DNA from: Scleroderma bovista
Taxonomy: Eukaryota > Basidiomycota > Agaricomycetes > Boletales > Sclerodermataceae
Direction: 5' to 3'
DNA: 64,000 nucleotides
NCBI GenBank assembly: GCA_037178675.1
Contig: JAYMGJ010000178.1
Location: forward strand, 1 to 64,000
The notes under the pieces are model-generated. The model worked only from the letters and a program-made list of their open reading frames with translations, was not told where the DNA came from and did not search any database. Shown in pieces: positions 21,996-31,349 of the stretch (its first letter is position 1; every line of letters begins with the position of its first letter). The position numbers and the translations under genes are program-made.

Positions 21996-22330
21996 ATGAT
22001 ACCGGTCAAAAGGTGGGACTACACTGTGAAACATAACGTCCAGATCCCGGATGAATACGACGAAATCTGTTACGACCCTGAGCTTTTCTATATCCCGGCG
22101 GATGAGCTCGAGAAGGGGTTCAACATCACCACAGTTGCAAAGACCCCATCGAATAGATGCGGCCATCTGTGGAGATCCTGCGAGCACTTTTCAGAGGATC
22201 AACGACATCCTGGATCTAATTAGTGACATCGAACATGAACTTCCTCCGATGCGCATTTCATTCTTCCATCATGATAATCCCACCATGCTCTCGGACTGGA
22301 GAATAAGAAACATGGCGAGTTTGGTAGTAC
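21996..22330 (+). pseudogene. CAP10/GT90-like glycosyltransferase remnant
   Basis: Frame 1 gives WDYTVKHNVQIPDEYDEICY and DPELFYIPADELEKGF. After a frameshift near 22140 another frame gives RINDILDLISDIEHELPP and FHHDNPTMLSDWRIRNMAS. These match the start of basidiomycete CAP10-domain glycosyltransferases (dilute: VPDNYDEIYYDLEPF and HDNPN.LSD). The catalytic domain is absent, so this is a truncated pseudogene. Confidence 0.6.
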
Positions 22331-22590
22331 AGCTAATTTATCAGTATTAAAGGTCTAATGCATTGCTAATCAGACTGTCAGTGACTACTATACCTCATGG
22401 TCCCTGAGGCAGCCGAACCAAACCTCTGAGATCCTCCAATCAGCAATGGATTGCAATGTGAGGTCTTTATGGTTTGAACTGTTGTTGTTTGTCCAAATTC
22501 CGAATCGTTTAGTTCTGTATTTCTACTCAGTCTTTTGTTGAACCCAGAGGAGCTCATCCAATGTGCCGGAGCGTGTCACAACTCCTCGAG

Positions 22591-22723
22591 TCTTTGCTCC
22601 TCAGTCTGAGACTGGCTAAGAAAGGATAGTGGTAGCACTAAGCAGAGAGCGAGTGGGTGAAGGCGCGAAGTGCCTTACGGTCGCGATCAGAACAAACCTA
22701 AAGGAGACGAGCGTGAGCTGCGT
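22591..22723 (-). repeat. Split direct repeat B2
   Basis: 133 bp, identical to B1 at 23002-23134. It is the outer end of the element. A 139-bp spacer (22724-22862) with no coding content separates it from A2. Confidence 0.9.
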
Positions 22724-22862
22724 GGGCGGGTTGGGAAGACCTCGCCAGCAATGATCTCACTCGAGGCTTGTCTGGCCACGACGGCCGCGAGACTCCTGCG
22801 AGGTAGTTCCAAGGTGTATCTGGAGAGGATACCCGCAGGAATCTCAGGGTGTGGTGGGTGGG

Positions 22863-23001
22863 CGAAAGCGTTGAGCTGCTTGATGCGCTGGCTGAGCTGG
22901 CTGGTGCAGGTGCGGAAAGAAAAGAGAAACTGGCGTCACAGCCACTCGAGCAAAGACAATATTCTATTCCTATTCGTGCCTCGTACGTAATAGAATGCCA
23001 A
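22863..23001 (-). repeat. Split direct repeat A2
   Basis: 139 bp, identical to A1 at 28027-28165, and directly abutting B1. Confidence 0.9.
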
Positions 23002-23134
23002 TCTTTGCTCCTCAGTCTGAGACTGGCTAAGAAAGGATAGTGGTAGCACTAAGCAGAGAGCGAGTGGGTGAAGGCGCGAAGTGCCTTACGGTCGCGATCA
23101 GAACAAACCTAAAGGAGACGAGCGTGAGCTGCGT
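23002..23134 (-). repeat. Split direct repeat B1
   Basis: 133 bp, 75 bp downstream of the recombinase stop. The A2-B1 boundary at 23001/23002 is the likely crossover point when the circular intermediate forms; that is inferred from known DIRS models. Confidence 0.9.
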
Positions 23135-23208
23135 TACCCAGAAAGGTAGGCCCGATGCGACGAGGCCACGCTCGGATCCCTTAGGTTAGGAGGGGCGATG
23201 GTACTCAC

Positions 23209-24720
23209 TCAGCGAACCGGAGGCATAGCAGTTCTCGTGAATTCTAGCGCCGTTTCGGGCGGCATAGCCTGCATGTATGGTGCTAGAATCTGATTGTGTT
23301 TTCGTAGGTACAGCCTGAAGGCGTCACTGGCCCAGCGGCCTTTAACTTTCATGACATCGAAGGGAATGCCTCTTAATAGGTATTCCAATGTGGCGCCTAT
23401 CCTGATGCCATGACCCTGTACGTCGTCATGTCCTGCCATTTTGGCGGCCTTTTTCAGGTGTGAGATGAATGTTTGTCGAGTTAGAGGGTGGTGGGTGCGA
23501 TCTTTCTTGTAAGCAAAGAGTGGACCATCAATGGGGGGGCTGTTCACTTCGAGATGATTTTTAAAGGCGGTTAGCGGGTCGGTGGGGCCGCTTTGTCGTG
23601 CCCAGTTGACTTCTTCTCCGTTCTGACTGGATTTGGTCCGCGGGAGTGAAAAGACTGTCGTGTGAAACCCGTTTCTGTCTGTGTCGTCTCGGACGTGGGC
23701 AGGCGTGATGTGCTCTGCAGGGTTGAAAGCGTTGAGCCGCCTGAGTGTAAACTCGCCCACTCTTGCGGCCGAATAAAAAACAGTGGTCAGACATGCGAAA
23801 AAGGCGGCATCGAATGGTTCATTTAGCGTGAGAGTTCTTCCGATGGCCGCGATTATTTCTACAGTGACGGGTTGCCGCCGGTCTTGTTTCGTGTTAGGGG
23901 GAGCTAGCTTTGTTGCGCCTTTCAGCATCGTTGAGATCTGATCTTCATGCAATGCCCATGGTAAGCCATTTACTGTATGCCATGCGCGGACACCGTATAT
24001 GTAGCCGTGGATTGTTCTTCCCGAGTAGAGACCTGAAAGGATTGATATGAACATCGAAATTAAATTGGTGCACGCTGGGGCGCGCTCCTGCTCGGAAATG
24101 TTCCGGCTATCACAAAAGACATGGTAAACTAAAAGGCCCGCGCCATAAGACGCTCTGGTCTGTTCCGACCAACCCTGGATTACGACCGATTTCACCTGGT
24201 CTTGCAGATCGGGAGCTGCCAGTGTGCCCAGTTTCTGCAGAATGTCTGGGTGAGGGACCCATTGGGCTAATCTGTCCTTTGCAGGACAATGCAGGCGTAA
24301 TTCTGATGGGTGTGGCGTTAAGTTGGCCGGATAAGGGGGAATAGAGGGCTGAGAAGGGCTATTGTTAGCGCTAGAGGGAAACGGCTGAATGTTTTGCGAA
24401 GCAGGGATGGAGGGGAGAGGTTGGATTGAGCGGAAATTGATATTAGATGCAGAGTTGGCCACAGCGCGGGTCGTCGAAGTCGAAGATGAGGTGTGCGATG
24501 TCACTGGGGATTGGGACACGCGGGAGAGCAAGTTCGGCGGGGGGATACTTGCCCCATGATGGGCCGTCTGCAGGGTTTCTCCTACTGGGTATATACTTTG
24601 TGAAGACCCTACGGGGAGGGGATGCCAGGATTGCGTGGATCCGTCGAAATGATTTGTTGGTGGGTTTATTGTGACTGCGTCCCTTCCGCCAGGCTTCGAC
24701 GACTCCTTGATTATCGCCAT
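23209..24720 (-). CDS. Tyrosine recombinase of the Ngaro element, 503 aa
   Basis: Start chosen at ATG 24720 (MAIIKESSKPGG); the open frame upstream begins with TTG. The first 140 residues are Pro/Ser/Gln-rich. The SAM-like and catalytic parts follow, with the active-site Arg in SAARVGEFTLRR, the H-x-x-R box HGIRIGATLEYLLRG, then KGRWASDAFRLYLRKH carrying the Tyr nucleophile. All four catalytic residues are present. It would integrate the double-stranded DNA circle by site-specific recombination. The N-terminus overlaps the end of the RT-RNase H gene by 278 bp in another frame. Confidence 0.9.
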   Translation of the reverse strand: MAIIKESSKPGGRDAVTINPPTNHFDGSTQSWHPLPVGSSQSIYPVGETLQTAHHGASIPPPNLLSRVSQSPVTSHTSSSTSTTRAVANSASNINFRSIQPLPSIPASQNIQPFPSSANNSPSQPSIPPYPANLTPHPSELRLHCPAKDRLAQWVPHPDILQKLGTLAAPDLQDQVKSVVIQGWSEQTRASYGAGLLVYHVFCDSRNISEQERAPACTNLISMFISILSGLYSGRTIHGYIYGVRAWHTVNGLPWALHEDQISTMLKGATKLAPPNTKQDRRQPVTVEIIAAIGRTLTLNEPFDAAFFACLTTVFYSAARVGEFTLRRLNAFNPAEHITPAHVRDDTDRNGFHTTVFSLPRTKSSQNGEEVNWARQSGPTDPLTAFKNHLEVNSPPIDGPLFAYKKDRTHHPLTRQTFISHLKKAAKMAGHDDVQGHGIRIGATLEYLLRGIPFDVMKVKGRWASDAFRLYLRKHNQILAPYMQAMPPETALEFTRTAMPPVR

Positions 24721-26575
24721 AAACCGTGAGCGGTGTGCTGGAGGAGTCAACGGTTAATAAAATTCGGACTAGCATTTCGAAGGCGACACTCTCGGCCCAC
24801 CCGATGTCTCGCTCGTCTCTTTTCCATTCTTTGTGGAGCCTCCATGCACGCCATCGGTCCCCGATGGTGACAGCCAATCCGAAACTGGAGCTGGCATCAG
24901 AGAAAGCGTCAAGGTCGAGGGTATGGGTATGGTGGGGAATGGGAAGTGGGGGGCTGGAGGACAGTGCGTGATACCACCACTGCAGGTCAGCTGTCAAACC
25001 GCGTGGTGGGGTGCGGGGCATGAAAGGATTGCTGCCGAAGATGCCTAGCATGGTTTGGAGTGACGTTAGGTAAGCACTACCCTCAGGGATGGTCAGGGAT
25101 GCATGCGATAAGCGTCCGTGCAGCTTTTGTGTGTCTTCTAACGTGTGTTTAGCTGATTTGCGCCACTCCGTTATTGCAGACAAGTATTTGTCACGCTTTC
25201 CATGTGTTAGTGCAACAGTTTTATTTTCTAGATCCCACTCGAAGCCCATGAAGGTCGGTTTCGAAGTGAAGGGGGTGTCTTTGGTTGGTTCCCACGGGAT
25301 GCCAAGCTGATCCGAAATGAAATTGATATGCTCTGTGGCAAAAGCAAAACTTGAGGCAGTTGCCATGTCCTGGATAGGGAACTGGCAGTCTTCAGCGAAC
25401 TCCTCGTGGGTGCCATCTGCTAGACACTGCCCTTTAAACCAAATCTGTCCGCCATCTTGTAGGGGGCCACCATTAGCCTGGATGGCAGTTGCCTGTTGGG
25501 AGCGGGTTACGTTGTACTCGTCGATTCGGTTGCGTGGCAGTCTAATGAAAAGATGGTCGTCGACCCATGCAATGATTGGTCCTATCCCTGCTGCGTGCAT
25601 GATGTCTAAGCTGACATCTCTTAGGCTTCCATAGGTACCTGCTGATGGTCCATACCCGAAGCAGAGGGCAGTGTCGACTGTGAAAGTGGGGGGATTTTCT
25701 CCGATCTGGACCACTAAGGCTGGCCATTGTGAGGGGTGCAGTGGTATGGTGCGGTATGCCTCAGCTACATCACGAGTTGCACCTTGGCAGCCTGGGGGGA
25801 GGGAATGGATCAGTGTACAAGTGGTGGCAAATGTCCCCCACGTGCAGGGGAAAAGATCTGAATCCACCTGTGAATTGATAGATGGTATGCCACCATGATT
25901 AGGTATATTCGGGTATGAGAGGTTCTGGATTAATCGGAAGCGACCTGGCTTCCCTGCTTTAGGAATGATAGTTAGGGGAGAGGATTGGAAGAACCCAATG
26001 GTTCGTTCCAGTTGGCTATGAGTAAAAGGACCTATGTAGCGATCTTTCTCGAACTCTTTGTATACGATGGTATTAAAAGCGTCTTGGTGTAATGTAATGG
26101 AGGGGTTGTTGGGAGGGGTAAAGGAGCGTGCGATGATGGGGGCACGTACGCTGAAACCATGACGCAGCTGGTCAACTATGGACGTGTATTTATGATCTAG
26201 GCCATATTTAGACAGTAGGCTTTGCCAGCCATCGACCCGGTATGGCGTGACCGCCTCGGTTCGTCTACGCTGAAACAGCTGGTTGGCTGCGGGGGCATCC
26301 CTGCGCACCATGGTTGGGGTCACCACACCCGGAACATTCATGGAGATGGTTTTTGCTCGGGCATCCGCGTGGGCGCTGGAAGTCCCAACAAAGAGTTTGT
26401 CCGCTCTTGTTGAGGAGCCGCCCATGTTGGTCTCTGGTGCAGCGCGTGGATTCTGATTTGTCCCATAAAAGGGCTTCATTGCAGACAGGGCGGTCAGAGC
26501 GGTCGTCGTGCCTGCCCAGACACTTTGGGCATACTGGTGGTGCTTTGGATCGAAAATGACGGCGCCGTTTCCCAT
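24443..26575 (-). CDS. Reverse transcriptase-RNase H of the Ngaro element, 710 aa
   Basis: Open frame with a possible start at ATG 26575 (MGNGAVIFDPKHHQ), overlapping the second gag exon by 311 bp in a different frame, so it may be reached by reinitiation or frameshift. RT motifs: TIIPKAGKPGRFRLIQNLS, the catalytic Asp in ATRDVAEAYRTIPLH, FGYGPSAG, and WVDDHLF in place of YxDD. The RNase H part has LDAFSDASSSFG, WAESVAFEMLVRI, VYGDNQGVVEAW and SRRNPADGPSW. The WVDD variant is found in some DIRS-like RTs. No methyltransferase domain follows the RNase H. Confidence 0.9.
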   Translation of the reverse strand: MGNGAVIFDPKHHQYAQSVWAGTTTALTALSAMKPFYGTNQNPRAAPETNMGGSSTRADKLFVGTSSAHADARAKTISMNVPGVVTPTMVRRDAPAANQLFQRRRTEAVTPYRVDGWQSLLSKYGLDHKYTSIVDQLRHGFSVRAPIIARSFTPPNNPSITLHQDAFNTIVYKEFEKDRYIGPFTHSQLERTIGFFQSSPLTIIPKAGKPGRFRLIQNLSYPNIPNHGGIPSINSQVDSDLFPCTWGTFATTCTLIHSLPPGCQGATRDVAEAYRTIPLHPSQWPALVVQIGENPPTFTVDTALCFGYGPSAGTYGSLRDVSLDIMHAAGIGPIIAWVDDHLFIRLPRNRIDEYNVTRSQQATAIQANGGPLQDGGQIWFKGQCLADGTHEEFAEDCQFPIQDMATASSFAFATEHINFISDQLGIPWEPTKDTPFTSKPTFMGFEWDLENKTVALTHGKRDKYLSAITEWRKSAKHTLEDTQKLHGRLSHASLTIPEGSAYLTSLQTMLGIFGSNPFMPRTPPRGLTADLQWWYHALSSSPPLPIPHHTHTLDLDAFSDASSSFGLAVTIGDRWRAWRLHKEWKRDERDIGWAESVAFEMLVRILLTVDSSSTPLTVYGDNQGVVEAWRKGRSHNKPTNKSFRRIHAILASPPRRVFTKYIPSRRNPADGPSWGKYPPAELALPRVPIPSDIAHLIFDFDDPRCGQLCI

Positions 26576-27945
26576 CACTGCTTCGGCTGCGGCGTGGGGA
26601 CGCTGATCTCCTTCGACGTCGGGAGTTTGAGCGTCGTCGTTGTGAGCGAGACCTGCGGTAACGGTGGCGGGGTCCTCGAGCTGGGTGGGGAGGTGGAGAC
26701 GAGGAGCGGGATGGTGGCCGGTATGAGGTGCGCGTGTAAGTGCGGCCCCGCTCCAGTTGTGTATGTCTATTATGGTGGGCTTGTTCTAACTGTGGGTTGT
26801 GGCGACAAGCCGTTCGTACACGGGCGACGAAAGAGAGGGGGGGGAAAAAAAGGGGGGGGGCCAGTCCCAGCATTATGGCAGCAGCAGCAAAATTTAATAA
26901 AAGGGGGTGCCAGTCCCAGCAGCAGGCAGCAGCGGTGTAGTTCGGTGAGAAGTCAGCAAGGGGGGGGCAGTCCCAGCATTATAGCAGCAGCAGGTGTGGG
27001 GTGCATTGGGGGGGAGTAATGTAAAACAGCGCGAATGCTAAGTTAGTGATGTTGATAAAGGTGTAAAAGGATTGTACGTGCCTGGTTTAGTCCGTTTTTA
27101 ACGTCTCGGGCGTCGAGTTCACGGGCAACCTTGGCCAGCAACTCTTCATTTATTATACCGATGTTGTAAGCTTTCCCAAGCACTAACTTGTCATGCCAGT
27201 CTAGCCGGACTCGCGAGGCATAATGTAGCAGCGCTCGTTCGCCGCGATCACCTTCCTCTCGTAGTTGATGATTGTCGAGGTTGTGAAAAAACCAGTTGAA
27301 CGTGTCTAGAGCTTCATTTCCCCATTTCGCGTTTTCGACAGCCGTTAGGAAGTGGTTCTTAGCGAACATGTACTCCGCATAGGTTAGACAGTGGTCTAGT
27401 TTGGCATTCTTTGACGCAGTGAGGGAGTTGGCTGCGCGCACCGTCATATTTCCTTCTGCTGCTTGAGTGATGGCTAAAGTTTCATTCTCGTCTGCACGTC
27501 GTACAGACTGTGCTGCCTCTCGTAGTCCCTCTCGTGTGAAGTACCACAAAGGGACATGTTTCTTGTCGCTCAGCCTTTTTATGGCGTAGTCAGCTGGTCT
27601 TGAGGCGAGCGTCGAAGCGACTCGTGCGGTCGCATCAAAGGTGATGAGGTCCTTGTTCACGTCAGGGACAGGAGTTGGGGAGCGAGGCCTGGGCTCAGCT
27701 GGCTGGTTCTGTTGTGCGTTATTGCCCTCGTTGGGTTGATGGTCCTCTGGAGGGTTGTTGTCCGGAGGTCTCTGGCCGCCTCCTCTATCCGGTTGCAGGC
27801 CAGCTGCGCCTCTTGCAGCCCATTGTTGGTTTAGGAGCTCTAAGGCTTCTTCTCTGTTTAAAAATTCTTCGGCCATGGTGAGTTCGACTAGTCCGGCGAA
27901 ACCCGGTTGGGTGAAATCGGGTGGACGCTGTTGTGCTGGGTCCAT
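26265..27945 (-). CDS. Spliced Gag of the Ngaro element, 462 aa
   Basis: Exon 1 is 27945-27078 (ATG, MDPAQQRPPDFTQPGF) and exon 2 is 26785-26265. A 292-bp intron with donor GTACAA and acceptor TTAG restores the frame and gives 1,389 nt. Without splicing exon 1 ends soon after at 27043. Exon 1 encodes a Pro/Gln-rich start and a helical capsid-like region. Exon 2 encodes an Arg/Ser-rich stretch and cysteine clusters, CPKCLGRHDD and the knuckle CSGCGDPNHGAQGC (C-x2-C-x4-H-x4-C). Splicing joins the capsid-like part to the nucleic-acid-binding part. The intron is predicted from phase only. Confidence 0.75.
26840..27015. repeat. G-rich triple repeat inside the gag intron
   Basis: On + there are three imperfect units, each a G run followed by CCAGTCCCAGCA and a CAGCAGCAG run, at about 26846, 26900 and 26958. 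On the transcribed strand these become C-rich/pyrimidine runs upstream of the 3' splice site. They lie wholly within the predicted intron. Confidence 0.7.
27027..27078 (-). other. Start of the gag intron, including the unspliced stop
   Basis: The predicted donor is at 27077. Reading through it gives a stop at 27043, so unspliced RNA would encode a 300-aa protein lacking the zinc knuckle. This marks a possible switch between two Gag forms. Confidence 0.4.
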
Positions 27946-28026
27946 CGTTGCAAGTGACTAGAATGAGAGTGAATCGAATGAAAGAAAGAAGTGCGAAACG
28001 AAGAAGAGGTGATGAGGAAAACTAAA
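27946..28026 (-). other. 5' leader of the Ngaro element
   Basis: 81 bp between A1 and the gag ATG, free of genes. On the minus strand it is pyrimidine-rich with TTC repeats. No promoter box can be named. Confidence 0.5.
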
Positions 28027-28165
28027 CGAAAGCGTTGAGCTGCTTGATGCGCTGGCTGAGCTGGCTGGTGCAGGTGCGGAAAGAAAAGAGAAACTGGCGT
28101 CACAGCCACTCGAGCAAAGACAATATTCTATTCCTATTCGTGCCTCGTACGTAATAGAATGCCAA
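28027..28165 (-). repeat. Split direct repeat A1
   Basis: 139 bp, outer upstream end of the Ngaro element, identical to A2. Sequence beyond 28165 is kinase-gene DNA, also found uninterrupted at about 32659 in the second kinase copy. Confidence 0.9.
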
Positions 28166-30215
28166 GCAAAGATGCTGTGGTAGCCGAGGGGGGCGATTAC
28201 CAGCATTAATGTTACACTCGTTTAACTTGGACTTCTCTCCACCGTATATCTAGGTGTTGTAAGAATAGCTTGAGACGATTTGGCTACTGCAGTCATACCT
28301 CGTAGATAACAACGCCGAAAGCAAACATATCACATCGACGAAGATCGAGAGTCCGGATTTCATTCCGGGCAGCAGCTGAATACATTTCCGGAGCGATAAA
28401 TCCTTGGGTCCCACCGACAGTCATACTTGAATTTGCTTTGATGCTGAAGTCACGGACATTGGAGAGTCCAAAATCTGCGATACATGCACGATGGGTGTTT
28501 GTGACGAAGATATTCAACTGCCAGTTCAGTGAGATAAGTGAAGTTGATGGCAACGACGCAGGACTCACGCATTTCAGATCGCCGTGAACAATAGTAGGTT
28601 GCATCTTGTGTAGGTATTCCAGACCGCTTGCTATGTCATAAACCTAGATGAGTCCATATAAGTTGGTCTCATGATGAGGGCCGAGCTGGTTGCACGCACC
28701 AGGGGTAGACGATCTACACCGTGATTCTCTAACAAGTAAGAAGCGAGGTCGCCACGTTCCATCCACGGAGAAACGAGGCACAGATCACCATCCTTTCCTT
28801 TTAAAATCCCATAAAATGGCAGGCAATTGGTATGATTCACATTTCGCCATAACACAGCTTCATGAGCGAAGTCCTGTGCAAGCTTAATAAAGTAAACTGA
28901 TTATAACTCGGTGGAAATCACCTTTATCAGCTTATCGTAGCCTTGCTCCCGGTCTTTTAGCTTTTTTAAAGCAACTGTTCGGCCAAGCAAAGAGCCCTGA
29001 TATATAACCCCAAAACCGCCTGCAACTTTCGTCCTGGCACGGTCACCGATGCCATTAATTTCCAGGCATGCTGGGTAAACCAGGCCTTTCCGCGTCAAGT
29101 GGATTACAGCGCCAAGAAAACAGGGCCTATACCATTCATCAAATTCATGTGGGCGAAGATCAAGTAGCTGTTAGTATGTGACGTCGATGAGCATAATAAT
29201 TGCATGGCTAAATTGAAGTTGTACCGCCTGCAACAAATCTACCATGGACTGCTTGACGCCCTTGCTATCCTTGCTTTTTTCGATGGCCTCGTGGAACGAC
29301 TGCGCTCGATGCCGATCCATAAGGTACGAAGCCACTTGAGCCCCAAGGTGCTGTATGTCTAGAATATGCAATTTGCCGTTGCATATCAGACTCTGATTGC
29401 AAATGTGGCGATCAACAGGTGACTGGAAGACCGCTTGAGCCACTAGTGCAGAGGCGGAAGTATAATACTCGCCCGTAGATAAAGACAATAAAGGAAGTCC
29501 CGGATGTTGGCGTAATGCAGAATGCACCACTCTTCGCCTCTCACTTGATATCTTCGCATGTTCATCTTGAAATGCCAAAGGCTGTGCCATGATCGGTGTT
29601 AGAAGTACAGATTTGTCAAGAGATGTCAAAGGCTTCACCGGTCATCATCGGGGGAACAAAGGCTAAGATGAAGGAAAACAAAGGTCGTCAACGCCTGGAT
29701 AACCAGTTGAAACCTCGGTTTGCGTTTGCGACCAAACCTAAAACGCTTACCGGAAATACATGGGTAGTACGGATATACTCGTAACACGCCTCGCGAACCC
29801 CGTTGGACAACCCATCAAAAACGCGAACCATATCTTGCACGTCGTACCTGACTGCCTTCTCCAGCGCCACAACGGTTTTCTGGGGCTGATTTGTGCGAAT
29901 AACCCGAGAACAGACCACATCATCGACAGTAACATAATCAGATTGCCGAGCTGCGTTCCTTTTCGACCAATCTGAATACAGTGTGCTTTCTTCTCCTTGA
30001 ACAGATGCTGCAGTCTGAGCAGCGGTCCTGGGAGGAGTATTTGAAACACGATTTGGCATTTCCGGGGAGATGGCCAATGGAACCTTCGGAATTAGGTTCT
30101 TGTAAAGATTGCTCAGATCTGTCGCTGAGGGGGGTGCGTGATTACTTCTCATGTGAGAAGTCAATGTATTTTGTGGTAGTAGTAAGTTGCAATAGTGACA
30201 TTTAATAGTTGCCAT
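28166..30215 (-). pseudogene. C2H2-kinase gene, 3' end cut off by the Ngaro insertion
   Basis: Start ATG 30215: a zinc-finger-like CHYCNLLLPQNTLTSHMRSNH (C-x2-C-x11-H-x4-H), then an unassigned region, a probable intron 29750-29635, and a second unassigned region to about 29190. The kinase domain follows in several exons: glycine loop KVAGGFGVIYQGSLLGRTVA with VALKK lysine, NHTNCLPFYGILKG, HGDLK before a splice, then NIFVTNTHRACIADFGLSN (DFG intact), GGTQGFIAPEMYS and DMFAFGVVIYE. It resembles fungal tyrosine-kinase-like Ser/Thr kinases. The last exon should continue as PPRLPQHLC and W..LIECLWQHNP (seen at 32404-32690) but stops at the A1 repeat. Introns within the kinase are only partly resolved. 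Probably inactive, since the C-lobe end is missing. Confidence 0.75.
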
Positions 30216-31349
30216 ATTGCGTTCAAGATGATGAAGTGGGAGGTGGGAAGTGTGTTGATTAGGCTGGCACTTGCTGTAGATAATTTATAGCGGATTGCGA
30301 ACCCTTATCAGATCAACTTGAAAGTGGCCTACCGAAAACGTTGCATTGCTGTTAGTCTAGGGTTACAATAAGGCCGCCGCATAAACAAAAGAGATGACAT
30401 CCTAACCGAAGAATGTACAGCCTCGTGACTCATTGCTGCTCCGGGGAGACAGGACGAATAGAATATGAACATGCCGTACGATGACCGTCTCTTCAAGCTC
30501 TATTATGTGTGTGGCTGTGGGCGCTGCTCCTTGTCTACAACTTACAGAGCACAAGGCTTCACTAACTTCACTTCCGAATCATACAAGAAACTGAAAACCC
30601 TTTTTGAAAGTCCGCGATTACCGTTATTTAGATCTCCGTGCCAACGCTTGTGATTCTACATAGCAACATGATGTTCTTTTTCGAGGCCGTAGAACAAAGT
30701 AAACAACTGGGTGTTTGCCGTCGACTCCGCGACGGCCTTATTCTAGTAGCGATACATGAGGAAAGAAGAGAATTTCAGACTCAGTAACCAGTGGGACACT
30801 CCTGCTTTCTCCTTGTAACTCTCTTGTCGACCGTGTAGGTACAACTCTCGTAGTCATTATGTACTGATCAAGATACCTTGTGCCGATTGTACACTCGCGA
30901 CACGACTGGACGACATGGTAGCGCACTGTGATTGCACATGCAACACAAGGTAAGAAGAGTCTCATCGATACGGCGTTGTGGTGTAATCCTGATCATTTGA
31001 TCGGGTCACCTGCTGCTGGAGTATGCAGGTATCAACCCCCGATGCGATGTCTTACAAGCGTACGAGGACAGTTTCAATGGTGACAGTCTACGACTCTTCA
31101 TTTGTCCATTCTCTCCTATCTTGCACTAATGTCTTAGGCCACAATGTAATCTAACCGTTTTGATCATAGCTGCTCACTCACTTTATAAAGGAAATAATCC
31201 AGGGAAGTCGAGAAATCACCCGTACCAGCAGAGTAGAAGGCGACGCTATCCACGAATCACAAGTGTCCACAGCCGCCATCGATGTCCCTGGATACACATC
31301 AAATGACCCCAGAATTCCGGATGATTGGGGAAGAATTTACGACATAGAA
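30216..31349. other. Intergenic, no gene seen
   Basis: Short open frames only, none with recognisable motifs or consistent splice phases. No repeat stands out. Confidence 0.5.

Larger units (their letters stand above)
22591..28165 (-). mobile_element. Ngaro-type tyrosine-recombinase retrotransposon
   Basis: On the minus strand the order is A1 repeat - gag - RT/RNase H - tyrosine recombinase - B1 - A2 - 139-bp spacer - B2. The two 139-bp A copies (28027-28165, 22863-23001) and two 133-bp B copies (23002-23134, 22591-22723) are identical by eye. Split direct repeats with a tyrosine recombinase and no DDE integrase or protease mark the DIRS order; no methyltransferase domain was seen, which fits the Ngaro branch. 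All three coding parts are open, so this is young and possibly autonomous. It has cut the last exon of the kinase gene at 28166. Confidence 0.9.

Noticed and set aside
22591..23134. CRISPR-like or tandem repeat reading of the B-A-B block
   Set aside because: Repeats are 133-139 bp, few and arranged as split direct repeats of a YR retrotransposon; the host is a eukaryote.
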